DNA of 64,000 bases from Fontibacillus panacisegetis. GTDB taxonomy: Bacteria > Bacillota > Bacilli > Paenibacillales > Paenibacillaceae. Below the pieces are notes generated by a model. It had not been told where the DNA came from and ran no database searches. It saw nothing but the letters and a program-made list of their open reading frames with translations. Of the stretch, positions 26,243 to 34,147 are shown piece by piece; positions within the stretch are counted from its first letter, which is position 1, and every line of letters starts with the position of its first letter. Made by a program: the position numbers and the translations under genes. The DNA is taken from NCBI RefSeq assembly GCF_900102215.1, contig NZ_FNBG01000006.1:62001-126000 (forward strand). The letters run 5' to 3'.

Positions 26243-26328
26243 ATCCATTTTTCGTTGTTAAGAAAAAGTGTTATTATAGGTCTAAAGCTAAATTAATTTG
26301 ATGAATATGTGGGAAAAGGAGTAACGAT

Positions 26329-27309
26329 ATGAAAAAGGTGACCAAAGGACATTGGAACGGCTACGATACGTACATTTTACATAGCCGCGAACTTGAAGTC
26401 ACACTACTGCCCCGACTTGGAAATAACGTCATTCGCATTTGGGATCATGTTCAGCAACGTGAGATTCTGCGCCGCCCAGATGAAGGTGATCTCGACTTTT
26501 ACCTGCAAAAGCCATATCATTTCGGCATTCCACTGTTAATCCCACCGGGCCGAATTCGCAAAGGTCATTTTAACTACGGTGGTCAAGATTATCAATTTGA
26601 TCAGAACACAGCAAATAACAATCACATTCACGGATTGCATCGTACACAAGCATGGTGTGTCAGCGACATAGAAGAAGACGATGATGGTTGCGCGATTACG
26701 ACAGAATTCACAACTACTGACGATCCTAACTGGATTCGCCAATATCCAGTACCATTAAAGCTGGAAGTGACATTCCGCCTGCAGGGTGCTTCCTTGAAGC
26801 AAACCTTTAAGATTACCTCTTTGGGTGACAAGCCAGCTCCTTTTGGTCTCGGGCTTCATACATGGTTCCTTATTGATAGTATTCCCGAGCAGTGGACTTT
26901 AAAGCTGCCAGTATCCGGTACGTACCCGCTTGATGAAGAACTGCTTCCTACCGGAATAAAGGCTCCACTAGATGAAACCTTGGATCAGCTTAACACTGGC
27001 TTGAATTTAAAAGGAACAAATTTTGATACAACATTAAGCATTGACGATTTGCCTGTACAGGCAGACCTTCTCCGAAATGATGGATATGGACTTCGTTATT
27101 CTGCAGACCCACAGTATTTCAAGCATTGGGTACTGTATACCAAAGGGGAAGCTGACCAGTTTCTATGCATTGAACCATACACCTGGCTGCCTGATGCTCC
27201 AAATTTACCTTTCCCTACAGAGGAGACAGGCCTCATAGACCTGCAGCCTGGTCAAGTCGTAGAGTTAAACGTCAATCTGGAGATCATCTACCCTTCTGCT
27301 GAAGCGTAG
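26329..27309 (+). CDS. Aldose 1-epimerase family protein
   Basis: 326-residue galactose mutarotase-like beta-sandwich enzyme. The substrate His candidates are in HIHGLHRTQAW (~101-107) and GLGLHTWF, and the general base Glu lies in FLCIEPYTW (~284). It interconverts alpha and beta anomers of a hexose; the exact sugar is unknown, and this subgroup differs from classical GalM. AAAGGAG precedes the ATG. Monocistronic with a terminator. Confidence 0.82.
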   Translation: MKKVTKGHWNGYDTYILHSRELEVTLLPRLGNNVIRIWDHVQQREILRRPDEGDLDFYLQKPYHFGIPLLIPPGRIRKGHFNYGGQDYQFDQNTANNNHIHGLHRTQAWCVSDIEEDDDGCAITTEFTTTDDPNWIRQYPVPLKLEVTFRLQGASLKQTFKITSLGDKPAPFGLGLHTWFLIDSIPEQWTLKLPVSGTYPLDEELLPTGIKAPLDETLDQLNTGLNLKGTNFDTTLSIDDLPVQADLLRNDGYGLRYSADPQYFKHWVLYTKGEADQFLCIEPYTWLPDAPNLPFPTEETGLIDLQPGQVVELNVNLEIIYPSAEA

Positions 27310-27346
27310 ACCAACTAATATGAAGTAACAATAGACCTAAATCAAT

Positions 27347-27386
27347 AAGAAGGGTTGTCTTATTTTAAGACAGCCCTTCTTATTTT
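27347..27386 (+). terminator. Terminator of aldose epimerase gene
   Basis: AAGAAGGGTTGTCTTA / TAAGACAGCCCTTCTT stem with a 3-nt loop, followed by ATTTT. Confidence 0.85.
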
Positions 27387-27498
27387 GGATATCAAATAAT
27401 AACACAACAATTACCAGTAAAAAACATAGAAGTTATGCCGCATATTTTTGTTCGTAGAAACCATACTAACATCACAAAGGCCAAAGGAGGTGACAAAC

Positions 27499-27735
27499 AT
27501 GGCAGGTCAAAACCAAGGCCGCGGAAGCCGTTCCAACAACCTGGTTGTTCCTCAAGCTACAGCAGCTTTGCAGCAACTGAAGTATGAAGCAGCACAGGAG
27601 CTCGGCGTTCAAATTCCGCAAGACGGTTATTACGGGAACCACACTTCTCGCGAAACCGGCTCCCTCGGGGGTTATATCACTAAACGTCTGGTTCAATTGG
27701 CAGAACAACAATTGTCGGGACGTTCCAGTCAATAA
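27499..27735 (+). CDS. Alpha/beta-type small acid-soluble spore protein
   Basis: 78-residue DNA-coating spore protein. The germination protease recognition region is KYEAAQELGV (residues ~30-40), and the second conserved block reads GGYITKRLVQLAEQQL. The N-terminal Gln/Gly/Arg-rich GQNQGRGSRSNN matches SspA-type members. Strong AAAGGAGG lies 8 nt before the ATG. Expected to be expressed by sigma-G in the forespore. Confidence 0.95.
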   Translation: MAGQNQGRGSRSNNLVVPQATAALQQLKYEAAQELGVQIPQDGYYGNHTSRETGSLGGYITKRLVQLAEQQLSGRSSQ

Positions 27736-27765
27736 TTGCAATTTCCTCTATTTACACCATAGCAG

Positions 27766-27803
27766 GACAGGTGACCTGTAATACAGGCCACCTGTCTTTC
27801 GTC
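27766..27803 (+). terminator. Terminator of SASP gene
   Basis: GACAGGTG-a-CCTGT / ACAGG-c-CACCTGTC stem followed by TTTCGTCTTT. Confidence 0.9.
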
Positions 27804-27858
27804 TTTGTATGTAATCAATTATGATGGCGGTTCCTGTTACTTTGTAACCACTTCTAGA

Positions 27859-28281
27859 TCATACATCCGAAGCAACATCATGATATGTATTAGCGGCATT
27901 CTTGGATTTAGGATATCTTTGAATCAACAGGTTTGCCATATTGTAGTTTGATTCAAGAATAGCATCAACAATAACTGTATTTTGCCGCAACGCAAATTCA
28001 TAGCTGATTTCCCCGTGAGTCCAATACCTTTTGTATTTAAGCACTTCTATTGCCATAGCCTTGAAGGATCGTCGTTGCTCTACACTAAGACCTTGTTCCT
28101 CTTCTGTTATTTGACCATTACGGCCTGCTATAGGGTTATGCCTGATACCGAATTTTCCTATAGCATTATTTCTGATTTGGATGAATACGGTGCCCGATGT
28201 CATTCCGCCAAGCTCAGTATCTAATTCCTTAAAAACCATATCCACTTGCCTTGCGAGTGAGATTTGATCGGTATATTGCAT
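27859..28281 (-). CDS. Unrecognised 140-residue protein
   Basis: No family recognised. The protein is soluble with mixed charge; segments are FKELDTELGGMTSGTVFIQIRNN, GKFGIRHNPIAGRNGQ and a helical EEEQGLSVEQRRSFKAMAIEVLKYKRYW, then EFALRQNTVIVDAILESNYNMANLLIQRY. ATG at 28281 has GGGAGG six bases upstream, better than the 28299 ATG. A strong sigma-A promoter and a 14-bp perfect palindrome precede it, which suggests operator control. Flanked downstream by SASP and upstream by an interspersed repeat. Confidence 0.7.
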   Translation of the reverse strand: MQYTDQISLARQVDMVFKELDTELGGMTSGTVFIQIRNNAIGKFGIRHNPIAGRNGQITEEEQGLSVEQRRSFKAMAIEVLKYKRYWTHGEISYEFALRQNTVIVDAILESNYNMANLLIQRYPKSKNAANTYHDVASDV

Positions 28282-28306
28282 ATTCACCCTCCCTTCCAAT
28301 ATAGTT

Positions 28307-28320
28307 CCCTATATATAGGG
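28307..28320. promoter_or_regulatory. 14-bp perfect palindrome in the leader of the unknown gene
   Basis: CCCTATATATAGGG, located just downstream of the predicted start site and 26 bp upstream of the ATG. Candidate operator or RNA hairpin. Confidence 0.55.
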
Positions 28321-28330
28321 CTTGCGTCTC

Positions 28331-28359
28331 ATTATATGCTATATATATACAATTATCAA
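28331..28359 (-). promoter_or_regulatory. Sigma-A promoter of the unknown gene at 27859
   Basis: Minus strand TTGATA (28359-28354), 17 bp, TATAAT (28336-28331). Confidence 0.75.
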
Positions 28360-28492
28360 CATATAAAAGCAAAAATGGGTAATAATTACTATGTAAATTT
28401 TACTAATATTTCTTTTTATTTCACAGTTCGACAAAGTCATTTTTATTTTGACATTATTTCTGACGAAATTTCTGATGCAAACAATATAAAAA

Positions 28493-28893
28493 GGGGCTGT
28501 CCCAAAAGTAGGGTTAGTGTCAAAACTAGAAATAGCGGTGCAAGGAAGATGATCCCTGCACCGCTTGATCCTACCAGTAATTGTATGACCGTATCTCATG
28601 TGTAATAGTGTCATGATGCGGAATTCCTGAAATTCCTGCAAATGTGCAGGCTTTGTTTATGTAAAGCCCCTAAATGCCCTAAATTGCTGTAAATGTGCAG
28701 GCTTTCTCTAAGGATTCTCTTCAAACTAGTCTATTCTGAACCATATTCCTGCATTTTTGCAGGCTTTTGTTCATCCTTTCATAGCTACTTTAAAAAAACT
28801 GTATTTTTGCATCCTTTTCCTGATATCTTGCCTTTACACTGCTAAACAAGAAGCGTCCCTCAAAGTTATCTTAGATAACTTTGAGGGACAGCC
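28493..28893 (+). repeat. Interspersed MITE-like repeat, copy 1 (full length, ~400 bp)
   Basis: Begins GGGGCTGTCCCAAAAGTAGG and ends GAGGGACAGCCTCC, so the termini are inverted copies of GGCTGTCCC. Inside are an AGCGGTGCA/TGCACCGCT hairpin, several CCTGCAnnnnTGCAGG motifs, and a terminal perfect 16-bp-arm hairpin GTCCCTCAAAGTTATC / GATAACTTTGAGGGAC. No convincing ORF. Near-identical copies lie at 38989-39350 and 47892-48195. Confidence 0.9.
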
Positions 28894-28905
28894 TCCTTAA
28901 AGCAG

Positions 28906-30708
28906 CTATTTCGTCAATTCAAGAAACTGTTCTACGTCAGCCACAGCTAGAGACATTGCGTCACGCCAAAAGTCCGGTTTGGTCAGATCGACATTCAGAT
29001 GTTTGGCAGCTAGTTCTTCTACTGTCATTCTTCCAGTATCACGCAGCAATGCGTCGTATTGGTCAGCAAATCCAGAACCTTCACGCTGAGCCAGCGCATA
29101 AATGCCTGTACTGAACATATAACCAAAGGTATATGGGAAGTTATAAAACGGAACATCAGTAATGTAGAAATGGAGCTTGGATGTCCAGAAATGTGGATGG
29201 TATTGACCAAGAGCATCATGGTATGCCTCCTTCTGCGCCTCTTCCATTAAGGAGGACAATTCAGAAGCATCCAGCATTCCTTCCTTCCGTTTCTCATAGA
29301 AACGGGTCTCAAACAGGAAACGGGCATGAATATTCATGAAGAAGGAAATCGAGCTTTGAATTTTATCCGCCAGCAATCCAATTTTTTCTTTATCATTTGA
29401 AGCATTTTTAACCAGTGCGTCCGAAACGATCATCTCCGCAAATGTCGAAGCCGTTTCCGCTACATTCATTGCATAATCCTGATTAAATGCAGGCAAATCA
29501 TCCATCAAATACTGATGATAAGCATGACCAAGCTCATGAGCTAACGTTGACATATTGGAGACTGTTCCGCCAAAGGTCAAGAATATACGAGTTTGCTTAC
29601 TTACTGGAAGCGAAGTACAGAATCCGCCAGGCCGTTTACCAGGTCGATCCTCAGCTTCGATCCACTGGTTATTAAAAGCATCTACCGAAAAGTCGGCAAG
29701 CTTAGGGCTAAAATTTCTGAACTGCTTGACGATTTCTTTGGCAGCATCCTCATACGTAATTTTTCCGGAAACATTATTTAACGGCGCATCAACGTCGCTC
29801 CAATTCAATTGTTCCAGACCTAACAGCTTTGCTTTCCGCTCCAAATAGGATACAAAGGTGGACTTATTCTCTTCGATAACCTGCCACATCGTATTTAATG
29901 TCTCATGTGACATCCGATTAATAGCAAGCGGCTCCTTGAGAACGTCATTCCAACCACGTTTCTCATACAGTTTCAGACGGAAACCGCCAAGTCGGTTCAA
30001 CGTGTCGGCACTATAATCCTCCACATCCTCCCAAGCCCTCTCCCAATTTGCAAAGGTTTCCTCACGAACTGAGCGATCCGTATCATCCAGCTTATTCGCT
30101 GCCTGTCCGACTGACAGCGTTACTGTCTCGCCATCCTTAGTATTGAATGGAATGCCTACCTTAGATACGATCGTATCATAGTGTTGTCCCCAACCATGAT
30201 AACCATCGATAGCCAGATCAGCAGCAAGGCTCTCCAGCTCAGGTGCCAATTTCTCCCTGGCAGCATCGCGTCTCTCACTTAATACAAAAGAAATCGAGGC
30301 AATCTCTTCACGGCTCATCCATCCCGCCCATACATCATCCTCAGTTAGTCTCAACACATTTTGGAAAGAAGTCAGCAAATTTTCGAAAGATGCACGAATG
30401 GTAATGACCTTCGTAGTAAGCTGAACTGCCTTTTTATCATGTTGATTTTCTGAGGTTAAGCATTCCACAAAACTGCCCGCTTCAATAATTTGCGACTCCG
30501 CTGCCTGGATCCCCTCTATAATGCTGTCCAAACTTTTCGTATCTTCTACAGTTGCTGGAGCCGTTATCTCCTTAAGGCGGATATTCAGGCCAGCAATATT
30601 TTGTTCAAGCTGATCAAGGAACGATTTGAACTCTGGAGAAGAAGATCCTCCCGGGAAAATATTTTCCAAATTCCACGCCTGCGACAGTGTATTGGTTAAT
30701 TGCTTCAT
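28906..30708 (-). CDS. pepF: M3 family oligoendopeptidase F
   Basis: 600-residue zinc metallopeptidase degrading small peptides in the cytosol. The zinc site HExxH is AHELGHAYHQYL (~389-), with the downstream Glu ligand in MNVAETASTFAE. The PepF-type N-terminal helical domain and C-terminal FYNFPYTFGYMFSTGIYALAQ block are present. ATG at 30708 is used, with AAAGGA 11 nt upstream; the next upstream codons lack a site. The repeat copy 1 terminal hairpin lies 13 nt beyond the stop and may serve as terminator. Confidence 0.92.
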   Translation of the reverse strand: MKQLTNTLSQAWNLENIFPGGSSSPEFKSFLDQLEQNIAGLNIRLKEITAPATVEDTKSLDSIIEGIQAAESQIIEAGSFVECLTSENQHDKKAVQLTTKVITIRASFENLLTSFQNVLRLTEDDVWAGWMSREEIASISFVLSERRDAAREKLAPELESLAADLAIDGYHGWGQHYDTIVSKVGIPFNTKDGETVTLSVGQAANKLDDTDRSVREETFANWERAWEDVEDYSADTLNRLGGFRLKLYEKRGWNDVLKEPLAINRMSHETLNTMWQVIEENKSTFVSYLERKAKLLGLEQLNWSDVDAPLNNVSGKITYEDAAKEIVKQFRNFSPKLADFSVDAFNNQWIEAEDRPGKRPGGFCTSLPVSKQTRIFLTFGGTVSNMSTLAHELGHAYHQYLMDDLPAFNQDYAMNVAETASTFAEMIVSDALVKNASNDKEKIGLLADKIQSSISFFMNIHARFLFETRFYEKRKEGMLDASELSSLMEEAQKEAYHDALGQYHPHFWTSKLHFYITDVPFYNFPYTFGYMFSTGIYALAQREGSGFADQYDALLRDTGRMTVEELAAKHLNVDLTKPDFWRDAMSLAVADVEQFLELTK

Positions 30709-30796
30709 TCTTGCATCAATCCTTTCTAACTGCAATGTTGATAGTAATCAGAATATAGGTGTATAACTATTATTAAACAGACAGGAGGAAAAAACC

Positions 30797-30976
30797 ATGA
30801 AGCCATTACAAATATCCCCCGACACAGCAGTAAAATTAGCCGCTAAGCTGAAAGTGCCCATTGAACATCTTATGCATATGCCTCAGCATATTTTACTGCA
30901 AAAAATAGCCGAGCTAGCCAAAGAGGAAGCTGGACACAATAACACAGAGAAAAATCAGGATCATCCGTCATCATGA
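30797..30976 (+). CDS. yycC: YycC family protein
   Basis: 59-residue protein. The sequence MKPLQISPDTAVKLAAKLK and VPIEHLMHMPQHILLQKIAEL match the YycC family of Bacillaceae, function unknown. A strong AGGAGG lies 8 nt before the ATG. The stop overlaps the next gene's start in ATGA (30973-30976), so the two are translationally coupled. Confidence 0.85.
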   Translation: MKPLQISPDTAVKLAAKLKVPIEHLMHMPQHILLQKIAELAKEEAGHNNTEKNQDHPSS

Positions 30977-31206
30977 TACCTTTTGAACGTTCCCTTCCCT
31001 ATGATCTCGTTATGGGCGATGTTTATGTGCCGGAGTGTCCTTTTTGTAAAAAGGATCAAGTACTCCTGCTAATCAAACCGGAAGATGTATTGTTGGCACG
31101 TGAAGGCAAGAAAAAACTGCTGGTGTTTCCCTGCTGCGGCAATAAAGTTGTCGTTCTGGACAGCGATAACGATTACTTATTGACGGATACTATAGTCCGT
31201 CGTTAA
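30973..31206 (+). CDS. Small cysteine-containing protein coupled to yycC
   Basis: 77 residues. A CPFCKKDQ motif (residues ~22-25) and a later FPCCGNK give two cysteine pairs, which suggests a zinc ribbon. The rest is hydrophobic/charged beta-like sequence (VLLLIKPEDVLLAREGKKKLLV, KVVVLDSDNDYLLTD). Not a named family I can give. The four-base overlap with yycC implies a two-gene operon ended by the palindromic terminator at 31227. Confidence 0.75.
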   Translation: MIPFERSLPYDLVMGDVYVPECPFCKKDQVLLLIKPEDVLLAREGKKKLLVFPCCGNKVVVLDSDNDYLLTDTIVRR

Positions 31207-31226
31207 CCATGTTCCAGAGCATGTCA

Positions 31227-31254
31227 GGGGGTGTTCTTCTAGAAGAACACCCCC
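31227..31254. terminator. Bidirectional terminator, perfect palindrome
   Basis: GGGGGTGTTCTTCT immediately followed by AGAAGAACACCCCC, a 28-bp perfect palindrome between convergent genes, then TTCTTAATT. Confidence 0.85.
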
Positions 31255-31265
31255 TTCTTAATTAG

Positions 31266-31964
31266 CTAGCTATGCATTTCCTCCGGCAGCTCATGCCCTA
31301 CATTTAGCATATCCTCACGCAGTACAGCCCATTGCTCCCGTGAAGCCCGGATCATCGCAGCATCCATAATTTTTTTGTCATTGATGACACGCGAGAACCA
31401 TCTGACTGCATTATTATAATCTCCGACTCGACGATGCAATTCACCTATTAAATACATCAGCTTTGCATCGTTACCAAATGGGTCCTCATTTTCATATACC
31501 CGAATGTACGATTCAAGAGAAAACTGCAAGAACCGCATCTCCTGCTCCCGATTTTCATTATAACGATACAACCACGCAATATGATGCAGCAAGCTCGCTA
31601 TAATACGTTCCTTATCGCCGATAGTCTGAGCGCATAGTAAAGCTAATTTATATGTCTCCAAGGCTGCAGTCCAGTCCCGCTTGCCACCATAGTCCCGTTG
31701 AATAAATTTACTTCCAATTCCATCCACAAACAATTTCCTCTGCCGATCATTCAGACTTTCAAGAGAGTTCTCAGTCGAAGCGAAACCACAAGAAGGGCAT
31801 ACTCGTACGACATAGAAATCAGGATTTTCTTTCTGATAGTGTTTACAAAAATCGGAGTCCGTCTTAGATGCCCGTTTTAAGCTCGGCCGTACACGTGAAG
31901 TTGAAAACTCATGCTCGCAATAAACACAGGTCACCTTAATTAGATATAGAGGCTCTAGTTCCAT
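31266..31964 (-). CDS. DUF2225 family protein
   Basis: 232-residue protein with an N-terminal zinc-ribbon-like part: CVYCEHEFSTS and later VRVCPSCGFAS provide two CxxC pairs. The C-terminal two thirds are helical and TPR-like (YKLALLCAQTIGDKERIIASLLHHIAWLYRY, LMYLIGELHRRVGDYNNAVRWFSRV). This matches DUF2225. Function unknown. Confidence 0.85.
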   Translation of the reverse strand: MELEPLYLIKVTCVYCEHEFSTSRVRPSLKRASKTDSDFCKHYQKENPDFYVVRVCPSCGFASTENSLESLNDRQRKLFVDGIGSKFIQRDYGGKRDWTAALETYKLALLCAQTIGDKERIIASLLHHIAWLYRYNENREQEMRFLQFSLESYIRVYENEDPFGNDAKLMYLIGELHRRVGDYNNAVRWFSRVINDKKIMDAAMIRASREQWAVLREDMLNVGHELPEEMHS

Positions 31965-32026
31965 TATGTATACTCCCTCTCCGTTAACCCGCCTATAGGC
32001 GAATCAGTCAGTTTTGTTCTATGGTT

Positions 32027-32404
32027 CTATGGTGTGTTGACAAAATGAAAAGCTGGACCAGACAATCTCTGCAAAACAAAATCACGAAGCTCTTCACTTA
32101 TTCCGATTTCCTCAAGTGCAGCAGACATACAACCAAGCCAGGCCTCCGCCCGCTCTGGTGTAATCGGAAAGGGGAGGTGACGCGCCCTCATCATGGGATG
32201 ACCATGTGCATCCGAATATAACGAAGGTCCTCCGAAAAACTGTGTCAAAAACATATATTGTTTCTCCAATACCGGTTCAATATCCTCTGGAAAAAGGTGA
32301 CCGATAACCGGATTATTCTGAACTTTAGGATAAAAAGCCTCTACCAAACGACGAATTGCATCGGCTCCGCCGAGATTGTCGTAAATACTTAAGCCAGGCT
32401 CCAT
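32027..32404 (-). CDS. Truncated hemoglobin (group II, TrHbO type)
   Basis: 125-residue 2-over-2 globin. The opening SIYDNLGGADAIRRLVEAFYPKVQ, FFGGPSLYSDAHGHPMMRARHLPFPI (proximal His in RARHLPF) and the WLGCMSAAL tryptophan (G8 Trp, typical of group II) are present. Probably binds O2 or NO; in Bacillus the equivalent is YjbI. Monocistronic. Confidence 0.93.
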   Translation of the reverse strand: MEPGLSIYDNLGGADAIRRLVEAFYPKVQNNPVIGHLFPEDIEPVLEKQYMFLTQFFGGPSLYSDAHGHPMMRARHLPFPITPERAEAWLGCMSAALEEIGISEELRDFVLQRLSGPAFHFVNTP

Positions 32405-32469
32405 AGGCGTTCTCCTCTCGTAATTTCAATCCCATAATTCTGACTCTCCTTATTATAACAAAGATATTC

Positions 32470-32502
32470 AAAAAAAAAATAAAAGCTCCCTGAGGAGCTC
32501 TT
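32470..32502 (-). terminator. Terminator of the 31-residue membrane peptide gene
   Basis: Minus strand GAGCTCC TCA GGGAGCT followed by TTTATTTTTTTTT. Confidence 0.9.
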
Positions 32503-32536
32503 ACTTAAATGTAAAGTCTGTTTGGAGTGTGTAAAG

Positions 32537-32632
32537 TTAGTAGCTGCGCCAGTCCTCTTCACCAGTGCGGACCAGAGAGGCGCGGATAACGTACACAAAA
32601 GCACAAACGAGAACGCCTGCAACAATACTCAT
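32537..32632 (-). CDS. 31-residue single-span membrane peptide
   Basis: Complete small frame [20 protein letters not shown] followed by VRTGEEDWRSY. One hydrophobic helix (residues 2-17) with a charged C-terminal tail. GGGGTG lies 6 nt before the ATG, and a textbook terminator follows 35 nt after the stop, which argues for a dedicated transcript. Family unknown; size and form resemble regulatory small membrane proteins. It lies between the globin gene and divergent ylbJ. Confidence 0.65.
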   Translation of the reverse strand: MSIVAGVLVCAFVYVIRASLVRTGEEDWRSY

Positions 32633-32737
32633 AATCAACACCCCATCCATAATTAATTGAAAAAGGATTCAAAAATCATTGTTAGATCACAAATTATATA
32701 AATATTTTATCACAAAAAAAATAAAAAAACAGCCGAA

Positions 32738-32752
32738 ATGTAACCGCTTTCT
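32738..32752 (+). promoter_or_regulatory. Candidate CcpA cre site
   Basis: ATGTAACCGCTTTCT fits WTGNAANCGNWNNCW at every position. It lies between divergent ylbJ and the small membrane peptide gene. One match to a loose consensus is weak evidence. Confidence 0.35.
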
Positions 32753-32820
32753 TTTATTTTTTGTCCTGTTTGTCCTCCCCTCTACATACACTTCATTATG
32801 ATCCAACTGGAGGCGTTGAA

Positions 32821-34059
32821 ATGAAGTTTACAAGGTGGACTCCCCCTCTTTTGCTACTGATTGTACTAGTCTTATGCATATTAATGTTATCTTATCCGCA
32901 GGCCAGCTGGATTGCCGGGACAAGAGGCCTTGGCATTTGGTGGAACGTCCTGTTCCCATCATTGTTTCCATTCTTTGTAATATCTGAAGTTATGCTCGGA
33001 TTCGGTATTGTCCACTTTTTAGGCAAACTGCTTGATCCACTAATGAAGCCGTTGTTCCGGATTCCGGGGAGTGGCGGCTTTGTCGCCGCAATGGGATTTG
33101 CTTCAGGCTATCCGGTCAGTGCCAAGCTTGCCACCAAGCTAAGGGAACAAGGACTCGTGAGCCGTGTCGAAGGTGAACGGCTAGTCGCTTTTAGCACTTC
33201 ATCTGATCCCATCTTCCTTATTGGCGCTGTTTCCGTAGGATTTTTTGGTGATCCTAAGCTTGCTGGAATTCTCGCAGTGGCCCATTATGGGAGTGCTATT
33301 TTTGTAGGTATTTGTATGAGATTTTACGGAGGTTCTAACGAAACTCCACAACAAACCATGAAGCAGAAATCTGATAAATCCAAAGCAAAATCTGATGCCC
33401 GCTCTTTCAGCCTGCGTGCTGCTGTTAAAGCAATGCATGACGCACGGGTCGCAGACGGAAGAGGCTTGGGAGAATTGTTACAGCAAGCTATTACCTCCTC
33501 CTTGCAGCTTATGGCTGTAGTTGGAGGACTTGTTGTTTTTTTCTCCGTTATTCTTGAGGTATTAACTGTATCCAATGCTATGTCCATTTTATATCACGGT
33601 ATTCGTCTTCTTTTGCATGTGCTCTCCCTCCCCCCAGAACTTGCCGAACCGTTTGTCGGCGGGCTCTTTGAAGTTACCTTGGGCGCTAAAGCAGCGGCCG
33701 CTCCAGCAGGAGTCCCTCTCGTTTTCAAGGCAGCAGCAGCCGCTTTTATATTGTCATGGGGCGGGCTTTCTGTTCATGCTCAAGTAGCTAGCATCCTGAA
33801 CGGCGCAGACTTGCGTTATCTGCCATTTTTGTTTGCACGAATACTTCATTCTGTTGTATCAACAATCTTCGTATTTTTGCTATGGGAGCCTCTTGGCATA
33901 CATCTGCCTGCATTCATCCCTTCGTTCTTGCTGACTAGATCCGACTCGGCATGGAGCCTGTGGCCTGACCTGTTAACCGTTTCGTTAATCATTATTTCTT
34001 CCATGTTAATTGTGTCCCTTCTCATAAGAATCATTCATTTGATGATATTCCGAAGATAG
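32821..34059 (+). CDS. ylbJ: Sporulation integral membrane protein YlbJ
   Basis: 412 residues from ATG 32821 (TGGAGG seven bases upstream). About eight or nine spans in nucleoside-transporter/YjiH-type gate repeats: WWNVLFPSLFPFFVISEVMLGFG, GFASGYPVSAKLATKLR and FSTSSDPIFLIGAVSVGFFG are hallmark YlbJ blocks. In B. subtilis YlbJ is made in the mother cell under sigma-E and needed for cortex formation. A TACATACACTT string at 32782-32792 resembles a sigma-E -10 box, but no good -35 is seen. Confidence 0.9.
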   Translation: MKFTRWTPPLLLLIVLVLCILMLSYPQASWIAGTRGLGIWWNVLFPSLFPFFVISEVMLGFGIVHFLGKLLDPLMKPLFRIPGSGGFVAAMGFASGYPVSAKLATKLREQGLVSRVEGERLVAFSTSSDPIFLIGAVSVGFFGDPKLAGILAVAHYGSAIFVGICMRFYGGSNETPQQTMKQKSDKSKAKSDARSFSLRAAVKAMHDARVADGRGLGELLQQAITSSLQLMAVVGGLVVFFSVILEVLTVSNAMSILYHGIRLLLHVLSLPPELAEPFVGGLFEVTLGAKAAAAPAGVPLVFKAAAAAFILSWGGLSVHAQVASILNGADLRYLPFLFARILHSVVSTIFVFLLWEPLGIHLPAFIPSFLLTRSDSAWSLWPDLLTVSLIIISSMLIVSLLIRIIHLMIFRR

Positions 34060-34147
34060 GTAACAAATTGGTAAATGAACCGTTGTGTTATGTTTCATAA
34101 TTGATTATGATCTTATTTATAAAGGAAAAACAAAGGAGCATATCATC

